Assembly (NCBI GenBank): GCA_034687125.1
Contig: JAQGBZ010000137.1
Span: 62,001-126,000, forward strand
Reading direction: 5' to 3'
Length of the DNA stretch: 64,000 bases
Source: Neelides folsomi
Lineage: Eukaryota; Arthropoda; Collembola; Neelipleona; Neelidae
Part shown: positions 21,601 through 33,855 of the stretch, piece by piece
How positions within the stretch are numbered: position 1 is the stretch's first letter
Layout: each line of letters opens with the position of its first letter
Made by a program: the position numbers and the translations under genes
Notes under the pieces: model-generated
Told to the model about the DNA's origin: nothing
What the model saw: only the letters and a program-made list of their open reading frames with translations
Database searches by the model: none

Positions 21601-24600
21601 CTTAAGTTTGACCAAGATTAGTTATATAAAGTTAGATCTATGAAATTCCTGATTTTGTTTCGATCACTGGGTTTGAATCAAGTTTTCTTGAATCTAACTA
21701 ACTCTACTTGGCTAATAATTATAACATGTATATTAAACCTAGTTAGATAATTAGTTAATAGTTGGCAATAGTGTTTAATTAATTAAGTAAAAAGAAAATC
21801 ATTAAAAAGTTGAATTAAAAGAATAAAAGAAATTATACTTCAAATCTTCTTTTTTCTTCTTCAAGACGGACAGCTTCTTCAAGAAGTCTCCTTTGCTCTT
21901 CTTCCAACTTCCTTCTCTCTTCAGCCAATCTTTCTTCTTCGTTCCTCAATCGACCCGACTTCTTCTCACCGCCTTTAATCTCAATAATGACTGAGTCTTT
22001 CTCTGCCCTCCGCCACGTGCTCTCAACCTCGTCCCATTCAATGTTGCGATCCAGAGGAACACTCCGACGTCCAACCCTATTATCAAAAATATATGAGGAA
22101 AATGACTTTTAATCCTAATATTATTTTTTTAAACTATAAGTTTGTTAAAGGGCCGGTCAACCGTTCTACATTTGATCCAATGTGGTTTGGTAAAATGATC
22201 CTCGTAACAAATTCCATTTCCAACTGGTGGTTTCTGCGGATTCCTCCGTTCCGTGAAACATTGATTGACAAGTGAGGAGGATTAAAGGTGTGGTCATTAG
22301 GTTAACCAAATTCTCACCCAGGTTTGTCGTCCAAAGTTTCTTCTGTGACGCTGGAAAGTCTTTTTGGAACTTCATGTTGTTCGACAATGATTTCCGAAGG
22401 GCTGGAAAACTCACTGGTGGCAAAGGCTTGAGTGTCTTCATTTAAGCTGCTGGCTGAACTATTATACCCGCTTGATTCTCCTGGGAATAAATCCGAAGCG
22501 GCGCCCTTGAGGACCAAAAGGTTCAAGTGCTTGCTCGATTTCAAGTAGTAAACCGCCTAGAAAAAAATAACCCACATTTTAACCCCTTTTTCTCCTCATT
22601 TTCTTATGAGTCATTCAAAAGAACAAAGTGATGAACTTTCTCTTCAAAAAACAAATACACTTTCGATGGGGATTCAAAAAACGATGACTTTGGACGTGCT
22701 CAAAAACCGGACTTTTTATTTTAATTGGCACTTGTGAGCATTGAGCAATTATGCATACAAGCCATTGACAACTCTTCCTCATTGTTTTCCTCTCCGGTGG
22801 ATTGAGGAAACATCACACTCGGCATGTAGGACAAAATTGGCAAATGGGGTTAGAAAAAAGAAGTCATTGAAGGAGATTTGAAGAAGAAGCAGAGCAAACG
22901 TTTGAGTCATCCACATTTCATTTAATTGAGATGTGTGGTTCATCACAGCTTGATTAGAAGAAGGGGGATTGAATTGGATGGAAGTGAATCAACATGTGGT
23001 TCCTTTTCCCTTTATTACTCTACAAATGAAAAAGAATAGAAATTGTGGAGTGGTTGGATATTTCACCTCTGCGAAGGGAATGTTGAGGAATGAATGGCCG
23101 TTGCATTGAAGTACTTGATCACCTGGACGAAGCCCTGACTCCCTTGCTACGCCATTAGATTTAGTTGATTGGACGAAAATCCCAGGTCTTTCAGGAGGTC
23201 CCTTACAAATGCTAAAAAGATACAATTGTTTTAAAATGTTTCTTTTAGTCTTTGTTCTTTAATATTTTTCTTTTAATATTTAACTACATAATACATCACT
23301 ATAATTATATATTTAATGTTCATTTATTTAAGTAAGTTGAAGGGGATTTCCAAGAAAAAACTCATTTGAAATGATGCTCCTTTTATATTAATTTATTATA
23401 TGAGAATTGCTATACTTTAGGTAATTATAAAAAATCATATTGTATCTGTATAATGTTGATAAACGTTAAAACATAAAGTATCTTTATAACGCTCTATAAC
23501 CATTATGTAGTAGTGGGGAAACATTCTTTTAATTGGATTATTCTTAAGTTAGCGGCATCCCATCTCCTGAAATTAATTTTATATAGGAAACTATTCTGAT
23601 TGTGAGAGGTTGTTCATCTCATAAAGTTTGATTGACTGGAGAGCGTGCTGTAAACTTGCTTGTAATTTTGAATAATATGCCAACTGTTGCTTCATTGTAT
23701 TGCACATCAATTAATATTTCCAGTGTAAAAATATTTTTAACACTAGCTACTACCGCTATATTGGTAAAATGCTACATTAAATAAAAGTCTAACTTAAAAA
23801 TCCATCGATTAGTTAAATAAACTCTTGGAAGGAAATTTTCAAGTGTCATTAAATCTTTATAGAAAAGGATTGCGCCATCAATTTTTTAGAATTCTTAAAA
23901 AATGTGTTTTTAATAGGGAATGTCGTAATAAATTAAAAAGAAATTATATATCATGTTATATAATAAATCCTCCAGAAAAATAATCTTGAAAGTACAGACG
24001 AAAAAGTTGTAGACTAAGAACTTTATTTTTATTTCCTTTTCTCCTTGCGACTTCTTCACCTGACTGAATTGCGTGTGGACGAAGTGGGAAATGTTTTTTC
24101 AATAGTTTTTGCGATGATTTGTGTCTTTTATGCTGTGAATCTGAGGGATGAAAGCTGTGAGCAATTCCTCACTCATTAATCTTAACTACTTTTTCCCCAT
24201 TTGATACGGATAGCGAAAAAGGGGGAGGAAATTCTTTATTACATTTACTATCTGTAAATATTGTATAAAATAATGATTTATTACTAAATTAGTACTTACC
24301 AACAACCAAGCCCTGACTGACCGCTGGTGTCAATATAAATTTTGGCCTCGCCCCCGTTGAATTCTGTCCTTGAGTCAAGCTGTGAGGAAGTGTCGGACAT
24401 TCTGGACATAAGGGGTATCTGTCGCACTCCGACATTCTCAGGAAGTTCCTGCATGATGTGATGATCATCTTCGACCAACTTCCATGTCAAGGGGTCGCCC
24501 ATTTTCCTTTTAAATCAATCACAATACAATTACATACATCCAACCACATAGAGGTTAAAAAGTCAATAGTGATTGTTTTTCGATTCAGGACGAGAAATTG

Positions 24601-27600
24601 GTCCACATGATGAAATTGGTTATTAAATGATGAATGTAGAAACTTACTCTCGTACTGGGAGCATTCCGACCCCTGCGTAAATAAAAAACACGTAGGTATT
24701 AACTTTCATTTGTAAGAAATCATAAAAGAATCATAGTTAGTGAAATTTGAGGTGAATGAGACTAATCACCCTAACGTGATCTTCACAAAAGTGACAGTTA
24801 AAAATGCACTATAACACATAACAGAGAGGTATAAGTAGGATAATAATCTATCAATGTGATTAATAATTATGCTATATTAAAGAATTACATTACAAGGTTT
24901 AAGAATAAAAGTAATTGATTAATGGATGATTGATTTTATAATTGACCACATCGTATCTATCTGTATATCTATTTACATCGTATTTGTAAGTTGATAGGAG
25001 AAAATGAATCTATGTACGTTATATGGATAAATGGCAGTCAAAGGAATGTTAATGAAAAGATTGGGGCGTTGAAAAGTTGTCAAGAGCAAATACATGTCAC
25101 GGTGTCAGACTCTCGGGCTGTGGGTTTAATTGAGGATTTGTTGGTAATTAACCCCCACTGCCAATATCAAGAATGACTCGAGAATCCTCAACGACTCTTG
25201 GTAAGTGAGGTATAAATAAATCTCAAAAGATCCGTCCCAATTCATTGTTGTTGTGGAGGAGGCGAGTCAGGTTGTCGACCTTGTATAGGAAGCCAAGGAA
25301 GCTCCTTCAAATTAATTCCTCAACACAATTTTTCACTTCTTTGGTCCTATATGGAAGATTTTTCCGTAAGCTCCTCGTCTTCTTCCTCATGATGATGATG
25401 ATGATGATGATGATGTGTGTGCCTTCACCAATCTTTTCTACCAAGAATGCGTAACATATGCATGGCTAACGGGAGTCGGTGAATAGAAAAGATGAAGGAA
25501 GGCAGCCAAGGAACGCACAAGTATATGTTATTATTTATGATTACGAACAATGCGAATCCCTCTGTGGTTCTAATAAGAGAAATTGATAAGAATTCCACCA
25601 TGTGAATTAAACACACGAATGTAGATGATCCCAATTTGCCATCATCTGACTTTTCGAAACGGAATAGAGATTCAGAAGGGCGTTATTTTATTCAAATAGA
25701 ATTCAAAAAAATATTTGAATTATTGTACAGTATTGGATAAATCGGAACGTTTTTAAGTTTGCTAATGATGGTTATTTACCATCGGGAGTTTACATAAGAC
25801 GAAGGATGTAATACAATTAGGTGGTCGGTGAGGGAGTTGCACAAATCTCCCCTTGGAGTTTTAATAGAAATGAAAAGAGTCATTAGCCCATGACCATCTC
25901 TCTTCATCCATCCACTCTTTATTCCTCTATATCTCTCTCATTATGACTCTCCCTGCTCCGTTCCTTTATTCCTCTCCAATTCACTTTTTTCCACGAGGAG
26001 AATTGGAAGGCACATTTTCCCTTTTTTCTAACGACTCCTAAGGAATCTCTCTTTCTACTTCCAAACATCCCTCTAAACATCGTTTCCAAGAACGGTTACA
26101 TGTGTCCATGCATAAATGAGCAGATTCTCTCATATGTATAACTATTCCAAATCAATGCGTGCGAGGTACTCTCATATGAACTTGAATCAAACATAAAGCT
26201 CTTCCGCTCACCCCTACCATGCTACATGTATTCATGTTGGATGGTGAAAGATAATTTTGATATTGTTGAACTACGTTTATTCAATCCAACAATTCAAATT
26301 CATTGTTCCAAACTGTATCAAATTTTTTCAGACCCCTCAACCCCCAAATAAAAAAATCCTTTTTGAAGCGAAGGATAAAATGATTTTGAATTTAACTATG
26401 CATACAGACGGTATACGCCAAAGGTACATGTGGCAAGTTTAAGGAGTGGAGTGTGAAGTTGAAACATTTTGGTAAAAATATGAAATAGCTCATGATTACA
26501 AAACCCACAAATTCTCGTCCTTACCGCGAACTTTGAGGTGAAGACTCGTCCGAATTTTCATCAGGGAAAGACATTCTTGGTGAACAGCGGCGGAAACTGG
26601 GTAGCCATTGACGCGAAGAATTTGATCTCCGACCTTAGAAAAAAGAAAGAAATGAGACAAGCCCTCAAAACCAATCTTGTTCAACAAGTGTGTGGTTATT
26701 CCACATAAATTCATAACACATACATAAATCTTTCTCATTTTATTTTAACATACCGACAAACGCAGAAACTGGTCAAAGTGTTTTACGAGGATTGTTTTAC
26801 TTTATTCGTATCTTTTGTTGCATGTGATTTCAATTGGCCCATAACACCATTTTGTTTGTAATATGTAAGTAATCTATCATATTAGGTGTAAAAGATCTAG
26901 ATGTGTGTTTATTTAATCTGGTTCTCTGTATGTATAATAAAATATCGTAATTATTAAGTCAAGAAGTGTGAATACACGCACATTTTTAAAGTATTTGACC
27001 GATTCTCTATAGTCCTTGGTATTTGACCTACTCTGTGGTCCTTGCACACAAGTTAGGAAATTTTTTTTAATGAATGTAGGAAATTCTAAAGGAATTGATA
27101 GACTTATGAATTATGATCTTTTCCTATGATCCTAATGGTATGTTAGTTTGCCATTGGGAAAAAATCAAGTCTTCTTGTTCCAAATATCCCACATATAGAA
27201 ATTGTTTTTTAATCATACTGACTGAGAAGGATGTCAGCGGTTTCAATTCATTTACCATTAAATATCAAAAAAAAACGGGAGAGCAAATGAGAAATATCCT
27301 TTAAATTAAGATTTTTTCATCAAAGTAGAGAATGGGATTTGTCATTTGAGTCATCTCAACTTCTTCACTCTACAATTGTATGCACCTGTCCAGGTACCTA
27401 CAAGCTACAATAATTTATTGTCCTATCTTTCCAACGCCTCATTCGATGGATTTGATCTACAGCTCCTTTCCAAATTCCTTCATGCGTTCAAGTCAATTAA
27501 TTTACAATAATTCAATTTAAATGACAAACCAAGAGATTGTAAGCCTTGTGTCAATATCCCCTCCACCTCTCTACAATGTTTGGCAAGGAAATGAACAGCC

Positions 27601-29387
27601 TTTTACATTTGCATAATGAATACATTAATAATCAATTTACCAAATCAGGATATGAATCATCGGGAACGGAAGAGATTTTAATAAAAGGGATTTCAAAATG
27701 AATGCCAAGTTTATCTAAATGTTCTTTGTGTTAAACCCCTTTATTAATTTAATGTTTAATTGACGTTATACAAAGTTTGAGAGAATGACATACAGCTATA
27801 ATGAATTATTGAACATATTGATATTAAATCCGTGTTGATAATTTTAAGAAATTGTTTTAAATTCCTCTACCCTATGTTGAGGTGAATTATTAATATTTAG
27901 GGAAAAATCCTTAAATGGAACGAGGTCGTGAAAATTATACAATAAAGAAATACCGCAACTTTCCGACACTAGCAATAAGTAATACTAGGCATTTCCCTCC
28001 ACATTGTCATTTTATCATTTTGATGGGGAATTGTTAAAAAAGGTTCCCCAAAATTCTCTTCCCTTCCGCTCTTTTTAAACGACATTTAGCGAATAATTTA
28101 AATGGGACTTTTAAACTAATTGGCATTTTGCATCCGTTGGGTTCTTTAGCTGATTAAATTAAACGAGGAGTTTGAATAAAATATATTAAATTCAAGTGAT
28201 CAGAATTTCAACACCATGAGATGATATTATATAAGTTTGAATAGATTGGCTAATTGATAATAATATGAATGAGAGTTTTTTTTAATAATCTTTGAACATG
28301 GGGATGAGTCGCGTCTGCTTCCACATTGCGAAGCGGAAAGGAATTTAAAAACGCGTTGCATCTAACGGTAATTAGAGACGGAGCTTATTCTTACATCAAT
28401 AAAAAAAGATGAGGATCATTCCGAGACCGTCTGAGAATTTCCATATCAATTGAAATAAGATATGGCAATTTGCATTAAATGAAGTGCTTGGATCGTTAGA
28501 CCCTCTGTCCCTCAGGATTTCCAAATCCTATGGGAGGAAAGTAGGGCAAAGGCAAGTTACAATGAAGAAGACTCAGAGCTCAAATTAAGGAAAGGAACAT
28601 GTGTTATATGGCCATAAACGTCAAAGATAATTAATTGATTTTCATATACCTCATCAAGAGAAGAAGAATAGGGACGTTCCGTATGTTAATAATATTAAAT
28701 GTGAAAGTAATTTGAGTAATCACAAATTCCAAAGACATCCAAGATGAGTCATTTTAAGATAATCGAAATTTCTTCAATTATTCCTCATTTCATGAACTTT
28801 GATTCGCACATCTCACGATTCACAAAAGTGGAAATGAAAGGTCCGAATATAAAATGAATGCCCGAGTGGCTCAAATTGCAGTTGGGGTCAAATCCATTTA
28901 TGTCAAAATAATAAAACATTAATTGCATAAAATTGCAAGCGAAATGTTAAAGAATTCCGAATAAACATTTTCTCAACAAAGGATGCCCTATTTAACAACA
29001 TTTGTAAAAATCCTTCCCAATCTCTTGAGGAGAACTAATAAAAATACAATATAATTAAATACCATCACCATTTAGTTTGAATGGCTTGCAATAAATAAAT
29101 CCCCAAGTATTTCCACATTGTGAGCCCAAATTGATAAAGTGAAAACTTCGTGGAATTTAAATGTCAATTTGAAAAAAGTGTCAAAATAATTCATTAATAT
29201 ACATTAACTACAATGTTCATTAAATTACCTTCAATCCAAGCCGATGAGCAATGGAGCGTGAATCTACATAAGATACGAAAATCCCCGTCCCGTGTTCATG
29301 TCCACCTCGGACAGAGAAACCAAAGGGATGTTCTGGCGTTGGACGCTTCAATTTCACAGAACGAACTCGACTGTAGCTCTCCATCAT
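18700..29387 (-). CDS. USH1C: Harmonin (USH1C) homologue with two PDZ domains and coiled coils, 676 aa
   Basis: Scaffold of actin-based protrusions in other animals. Twelve coding exons: 29229-29387, 26525-26633, 24648-24672 (25 nt), 24300-24506, 23067-23211, 22318-22556, 21839-22076, 21025-21147, 20750-20863, 20578-20670, 20190-20396, 18700-19071 (2031 nt). PDZ1 (about 10-90): GFSVRGG, GIFVSYVD, VGDQILRVNGYPVS, LHLKVR. The linker has GMLPV and DPLTWKLVED, a harmonin hallmark (human PLTWQYVD). PDZ2 (about 150-240): GLGC, PGIFVQS, GLRPGDQVLQCNG, LKSSKHLNLLVLKGA. Coiled coils: about 340-415 and 480-550 (Glu/Arg/Leu-rich). A PPPPPP run and a Pro/Ser tail end KWKL-stop. Missing: the N-terminal helical domain (an in-frame TGA lies 9 nt before the first ATG in the same exon) and PDZ3. 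One intron (20749 downstream) uses a GC donor. Confidence 0.88.
19103..19180. repeat. Short tandem repeat, about 2.5 copies of 31-32 bp
   Basis: Units starting attttaa at 19103, 19135 and 19166, each followed by cttcaaagt and catcacataa-like sequence; the third copy is partial. Inside the last harmonin intron. Confidence 0.6.
25389..25415. repeat. (ATG)9 microsatellite
   Basis: A perfect trinucleotide run followed by a short TG run, in a harmonin intron. Confidence 0.85.
26634..29228 (-). other. First coding intron of harmonin, 2.6 kb
   Basis: It splits PDZ1 between the GLK and VGDQ segments. The next intron (24673-26524) is 1.9 kb. No nested genes, RNA genes or mobile elements were recognised in either; short open frames inside them look random. 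Confidence 0.5.
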
Positions 29388-32300
29388 CCCCTTTCAAATC
29401 TACAAAAAATAAATACCAACGATGATTAAATTTTAATTATAAGCTTACATGTAGTTTAAAATAATTAAATTGTCTTAATTCTTCAAATAATATTAATTAT
29501 ATTATTATTCTTCTAAATGGACCAAGTATGAGATTTGACAGCAATCTCATTTATTTCATCTCCCACTTGAGAAAAATTCTCTTCCTTTGAAACTCCTTAC
29601 AAATAAGTACAGTACAAGTATTCTACTTATTATATGTGTTTACAATTACAGTCACACACATATGGGTGAAGAAGGGTGAAGGGTGTAGTTAAATAGGAAA
29701 GAATGATGCAAAAGGATCAATTGAATGCTCCACACACAGTTCCTTTATCTTTTGACGGACAGGTTGAGCATTTGTCATCCATTTTTCAGGTGACGGGAAT
29801 TGTTCGCCCTCTTCAACGAAGACGTTCCCCACGACGAGGACCAAATTATGTTTTTGAAGCGGGTGGGAAAAGTGTCACATCTTCCCTCCTGTCCTATAAA
29901 AAGTATTACCTCTCTTATCTCTCTATATAATCTCCTATCTCTCTCTATATTACCTCTAATATCTTCAAATCTCAATTCATTGAGATTATTATTACAACCA
30001 AGGAGTGAGCTAAATGGATTAAAAAACCCGACATCTTCACGTTCAGCCCCACTCATCTTTTCCTTCTTTTGAGGCACGAGAGCTAATAAGCCAAGATTCT
30101 GTCGTGTTCTTCCTCTTCCTTTACTCTTTTGTAATCTGGGTAAGTTCTCTTAGATCTCTATGAGTTCTCTGTAATTTGTCTTTTATGCTTTGTATGCAAA
30201 ACGTTGTTGATTTATAATCTTGTATAATTTATGTATTAAGAATTGGAGTAGCGATGAAGGCAGTGGAAATAAAGTAGCTCAAGAAGATCTTCCTCTTCAT
30301 TCGCCTCCTGTTACTTTTGCTAAACTGAGTGTATCCTACCCTGACCAAAAATGTACCCGTGGAGTGGAGACAATGGGGTTGACATGAAGGAGACAACGAT
30401 GGCGCAACAACTAACAACTATTACATGGCTTCCATACTCCCATTCATTCTTAACATTATTCTAGGAGTATTTTATTGTAAGTACGTAGAGGATTGTTCGT
30501 GCATTATTAGTTTTAGTAGCTTCTCCGCTGTCTTTTTATTTACATTAGGTTGAAGGGACTAATTGCTTTCTCAATTCTCTTCTTAGAAGACTCTTTAATG
30601 AGAAATCAACTTCACTTTTTAGTATTGAGTAGTTTGGACTAGAGGTTTGGGGCAAACGAGAAACGCATGTTCTGGCTATGTATGGGCATCTTCTCGTTCG
30701 CCTGTCATTAATTATCCCAGTGGGTTGAAAAGCGGCAGATGAATGGTGAGGGATGCGCAAAGAGAAAGCGGCCCAACAATTGACTTGGAGTTGTAACTGA
30801 GGAAATGTTCCCCAAATCTCCCATTCCTTGTCATGATGACCCAAAGAGACTTACAAGAGAGTTATTGTTGGAATTCTCACCCAGGACATTGACAGCTCAC
30901 TTCAAATCGCGTTCCTTTGAGGAACGGACTCAAATGGATCCCGACTGGGTGAATAAATCAAAATGATTAAAGTTGCAAAAACCTCATATTTAAACTAAAA
31001 GAATCGGCCGTTATTTACTCTTGCGTCATCTGTACACACAAACTCATGATGATGAAGGAAGGAAAATAATTTGTTAAGTTTTGTGACTTGGACTTATCCT
31101 TTGAGCTCAACAACAATTCTTGGAGTAATTATTTGAACAATTTACATACAAATGCATAGATTTGGCCCAATGAGAAAATTTAAGATGGAATTAAAGCAGA
31201 GATGGAAGCTGTAAGCCAATTGGTGCAATTATAAAGTAAAGGGGATTATTTTAATTTACCATATGAGAGAGAAATTTTAATTAGAGGATTTGAATCAAAA
31301 CCATCCCCATTTTCTCTCCAAAGGTCCAATTTTTGAATAGGGGGATCCGTCCATTGAATTTTATAAATTTCGTGAGTTAAATGATTCCGACGCCACGTCC
31401 CTTCGTTTCCACGAGGGGCGGAGGCAAACAACGAAGAATGAACCTCACTTTTTTAATAACTTCCGAGGATATTCGTGTCTCTTTTTAATGATACACGACG
31501 GGTAATATGTAATTTATTGTCGGAGAAATATACTCCATAGAATATGCTACATAGCACTAAAACAGAGCACACATTCTACCTGTACATACTTGAGTATTGT
31601 ATCGTACATAATAAATACAGAAACATGTATATTCATATATGTATGCCGTTTTTTAAAATGGTGTTGATAAAGGATAAACCTTAATATCCCTTATTCTAAA
31701 TGGGATGAGTGTGGACGGGGAGTTGTGCAGGTAATGCATCATAACAGGTGGAGGAGTGAATCATCAAAGGTACACGAGGGCGAAAATCATTTCCCTTCCA
31801 TCGTCAAATTACTTATCTACAATTCAAATGCAAAATTTCTAATTGGCTGTTGTGTAAGTTAAGTAAATTCTTCTTATATAATACATACTCTTGCCTATAC
31901 TTAATGAACATTACTATACTGATATTACAAGAAAGTAAATACTTGTAGTTATAATAAAACAAAAATAAAAGTTTAATATTACAGTATAGAATAGAGTACC
32001 TACGCATTTAGTATATGAGAAAGGCATGTAATACAAATTCATAGGTGCTTGAGTATTTTATACTTTGTATGCACATAACATCGATCTAACATCCCATGAA
32101 CCAAAAATATTTGAATTATTAGTCACGGAGATTCTGAGTATTTGTGTGACATTGGACAAGAATTTTGACAAACCAGAGATCGGTTGGGACGGATTGAGCT
32201 AACAAGTTGATTTGAAAGTCAATTCGTTTCATATTCAATCATATGAAGGTGGAGTTGGGGAAAAATGCTCAAAAGTACAATTTTTGGACAAAAGCGGAAA

Positions 32301-33073
32301 TGACCCCGGTTCGGATGAGTTGACACCGGAACTTCGCTCCACCGCTCCCTCATCCGATTTCACTCAACTCTTTTTGGTTCACAAAGGTCCTGCAACACGT
32401 AGAATATATATCGCATATTTCCAGACCTTGATGATGCTTCATTACTCCTCACTCATTCCACACTGGTTTTCATTTAAATAAATATTTTAAAAATAAATTA
32501 ATAAACTATGTTGTGCGATGTGTAGTTAAACTTGTTCATCCTACTTTACATATCCTTTACAATAACCAACAATGGTGACATTTTAAAGATCTAACTTATA
32601 ATATTTATGTATAACATGTTTTTCAGTTTACATTATAAATTATAAGTGTCTAATGAAGTCAAGTTCCATTTAAATTTTAAGTTCCAAATACTGCGTAGTT
32701 CCCATACTTCACATACGCAAAGTCAGAAAGTGACAATCAAAGCGTTTAGAAGTATTCGTGACGGTTTTTGAGAAAAATTGAGGAATGAAATATTTTGAAG
32801 TTGAAAGGACGATCATGACATGATAGGGAGGAACTACGAATAATGGGCCCCACTTCCCATTTCAAAATTTCTATTTCTCATCAAGAACAAAACAGAGAGT
32901 TGGTCTTCGTGGTTTTGCTTTTGTTCCCTCTTCTCTTTTTTAGTAATGACCGTGGAATTGTTAAATTCAAACCCATTTTTCACCTTTGTATCATTATATC
33001 AGTATATCTACTACCTTTAAAAACAAGTAGATATTATATGAATTATATCTATAAATACGTGGTAAATACAATA
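29388..33073. other. Gene-poor region upstream of harmonin, left part
   Basis: The acceptor TTTTTGTAG lies 17-18 bases before the harmonin ATG, so its 5' UTR exon and promoter must be in here or further right. CT-rich patches occur at 29880-29960 and 30050-30130. A less AT-rich island at 32260-32400 contains an inverted CGGATGAG (32312-32319) and CTCATCCG (32349-32356). No exon of a known family was found on either strand. Confidence 0.35.
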
Positions 33074-33855
33074 CCTAGTATGGAAGTATAAGATGTCCGA
33101 CTTCTGAATATCTTAATTTTCTTTGTATGTCGCGGACATTTAACACATGAAACCCTTTACCGGAAACGCTCGAAATGACTTTCCGATACTCGAAACATTT
33201 ATTCCAAAAATGTTTACTAAATGAAGCTAAATTTTCACGACTAAATAACGCGCTATAATTCAAATATTTAACTAGAGTGTAAAATCGTAATTAAAGGTAC
33301 TAAAAGACCTTCGTTTCAGTATAGAACCAGTATCTCATACAAAAAAGATTCAAAGAAGCATAAACCATTGACATTCAATCAACATCATAAAAATAAGATA
33401 TGATGCAAATTTTAAATAATGTCTGCATTTCAATTTTGTAAGTATGATTTGAAACTTTGTCCCTAGAACTATAAGTTTGAAATCTATAAGCCCTTTGTTC
33501 TATAACTCAACTATAACTTTTTTATGAATACAAATTAGACATTTGAACTTGATTCAGGCCATAAGAATAACGAAATTCTCCCCCAGACATGGTTGAAAAA
33601 CAACTTAAAACATTTATTTTTGATGATGAATATCCAGCCGCATAGCCATAGAACGAATTCGTGTAAAAGTCGACATTGGCATACCGCTTCTGGAACTGTG
33701 TGTGAATAACAAGAGATAATTTTTTCAACAAGTTGTATTGCATTTTAATTACCAATCATTAACCTTCACTTTGATATATGGTTCTTTGGATAAAGGTTTG
33801 TAGTTTTTTTAAAAATCGAAAATCAAAGTCGGACATCTTATCCTTCCAGACTAGG
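33074..33855. mobile_element. 782 bp non-autonomous DNA transposon with about 30 bp inverted repeats, TA-flanked
   Basis: Bases 33072-33103 and 33826-33857 are inverted copies with two mismatches in 32 (ends TACCTAGT, TGGAAG, ATAAGATGTCCGACTT). TA lies at both tips, suggesting an element starting CCTAGT with a TA target duplication. The roughly 720 bp interior has only short frames on the minus strand that match nothing I know, so it is either a non-autonomous member or a decayed copy. Confidence 0.8.

Noticed and set aside
28855-28910. tRNA-like A box (GCCCGAGTGGCTC) and B-box-like GGGGTCAAATCC
   Set aside because: The spacing is too short for a tRNA with this type of D arm, and no acceptor or anticodon stem can be drawn.
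32212-32481. 89-codon + strand open frame in a GC-richer island
   Set aside because: No family motif, no splice signals fitting a neighbour; kept only as a non-coding island of possible regulatory interest.
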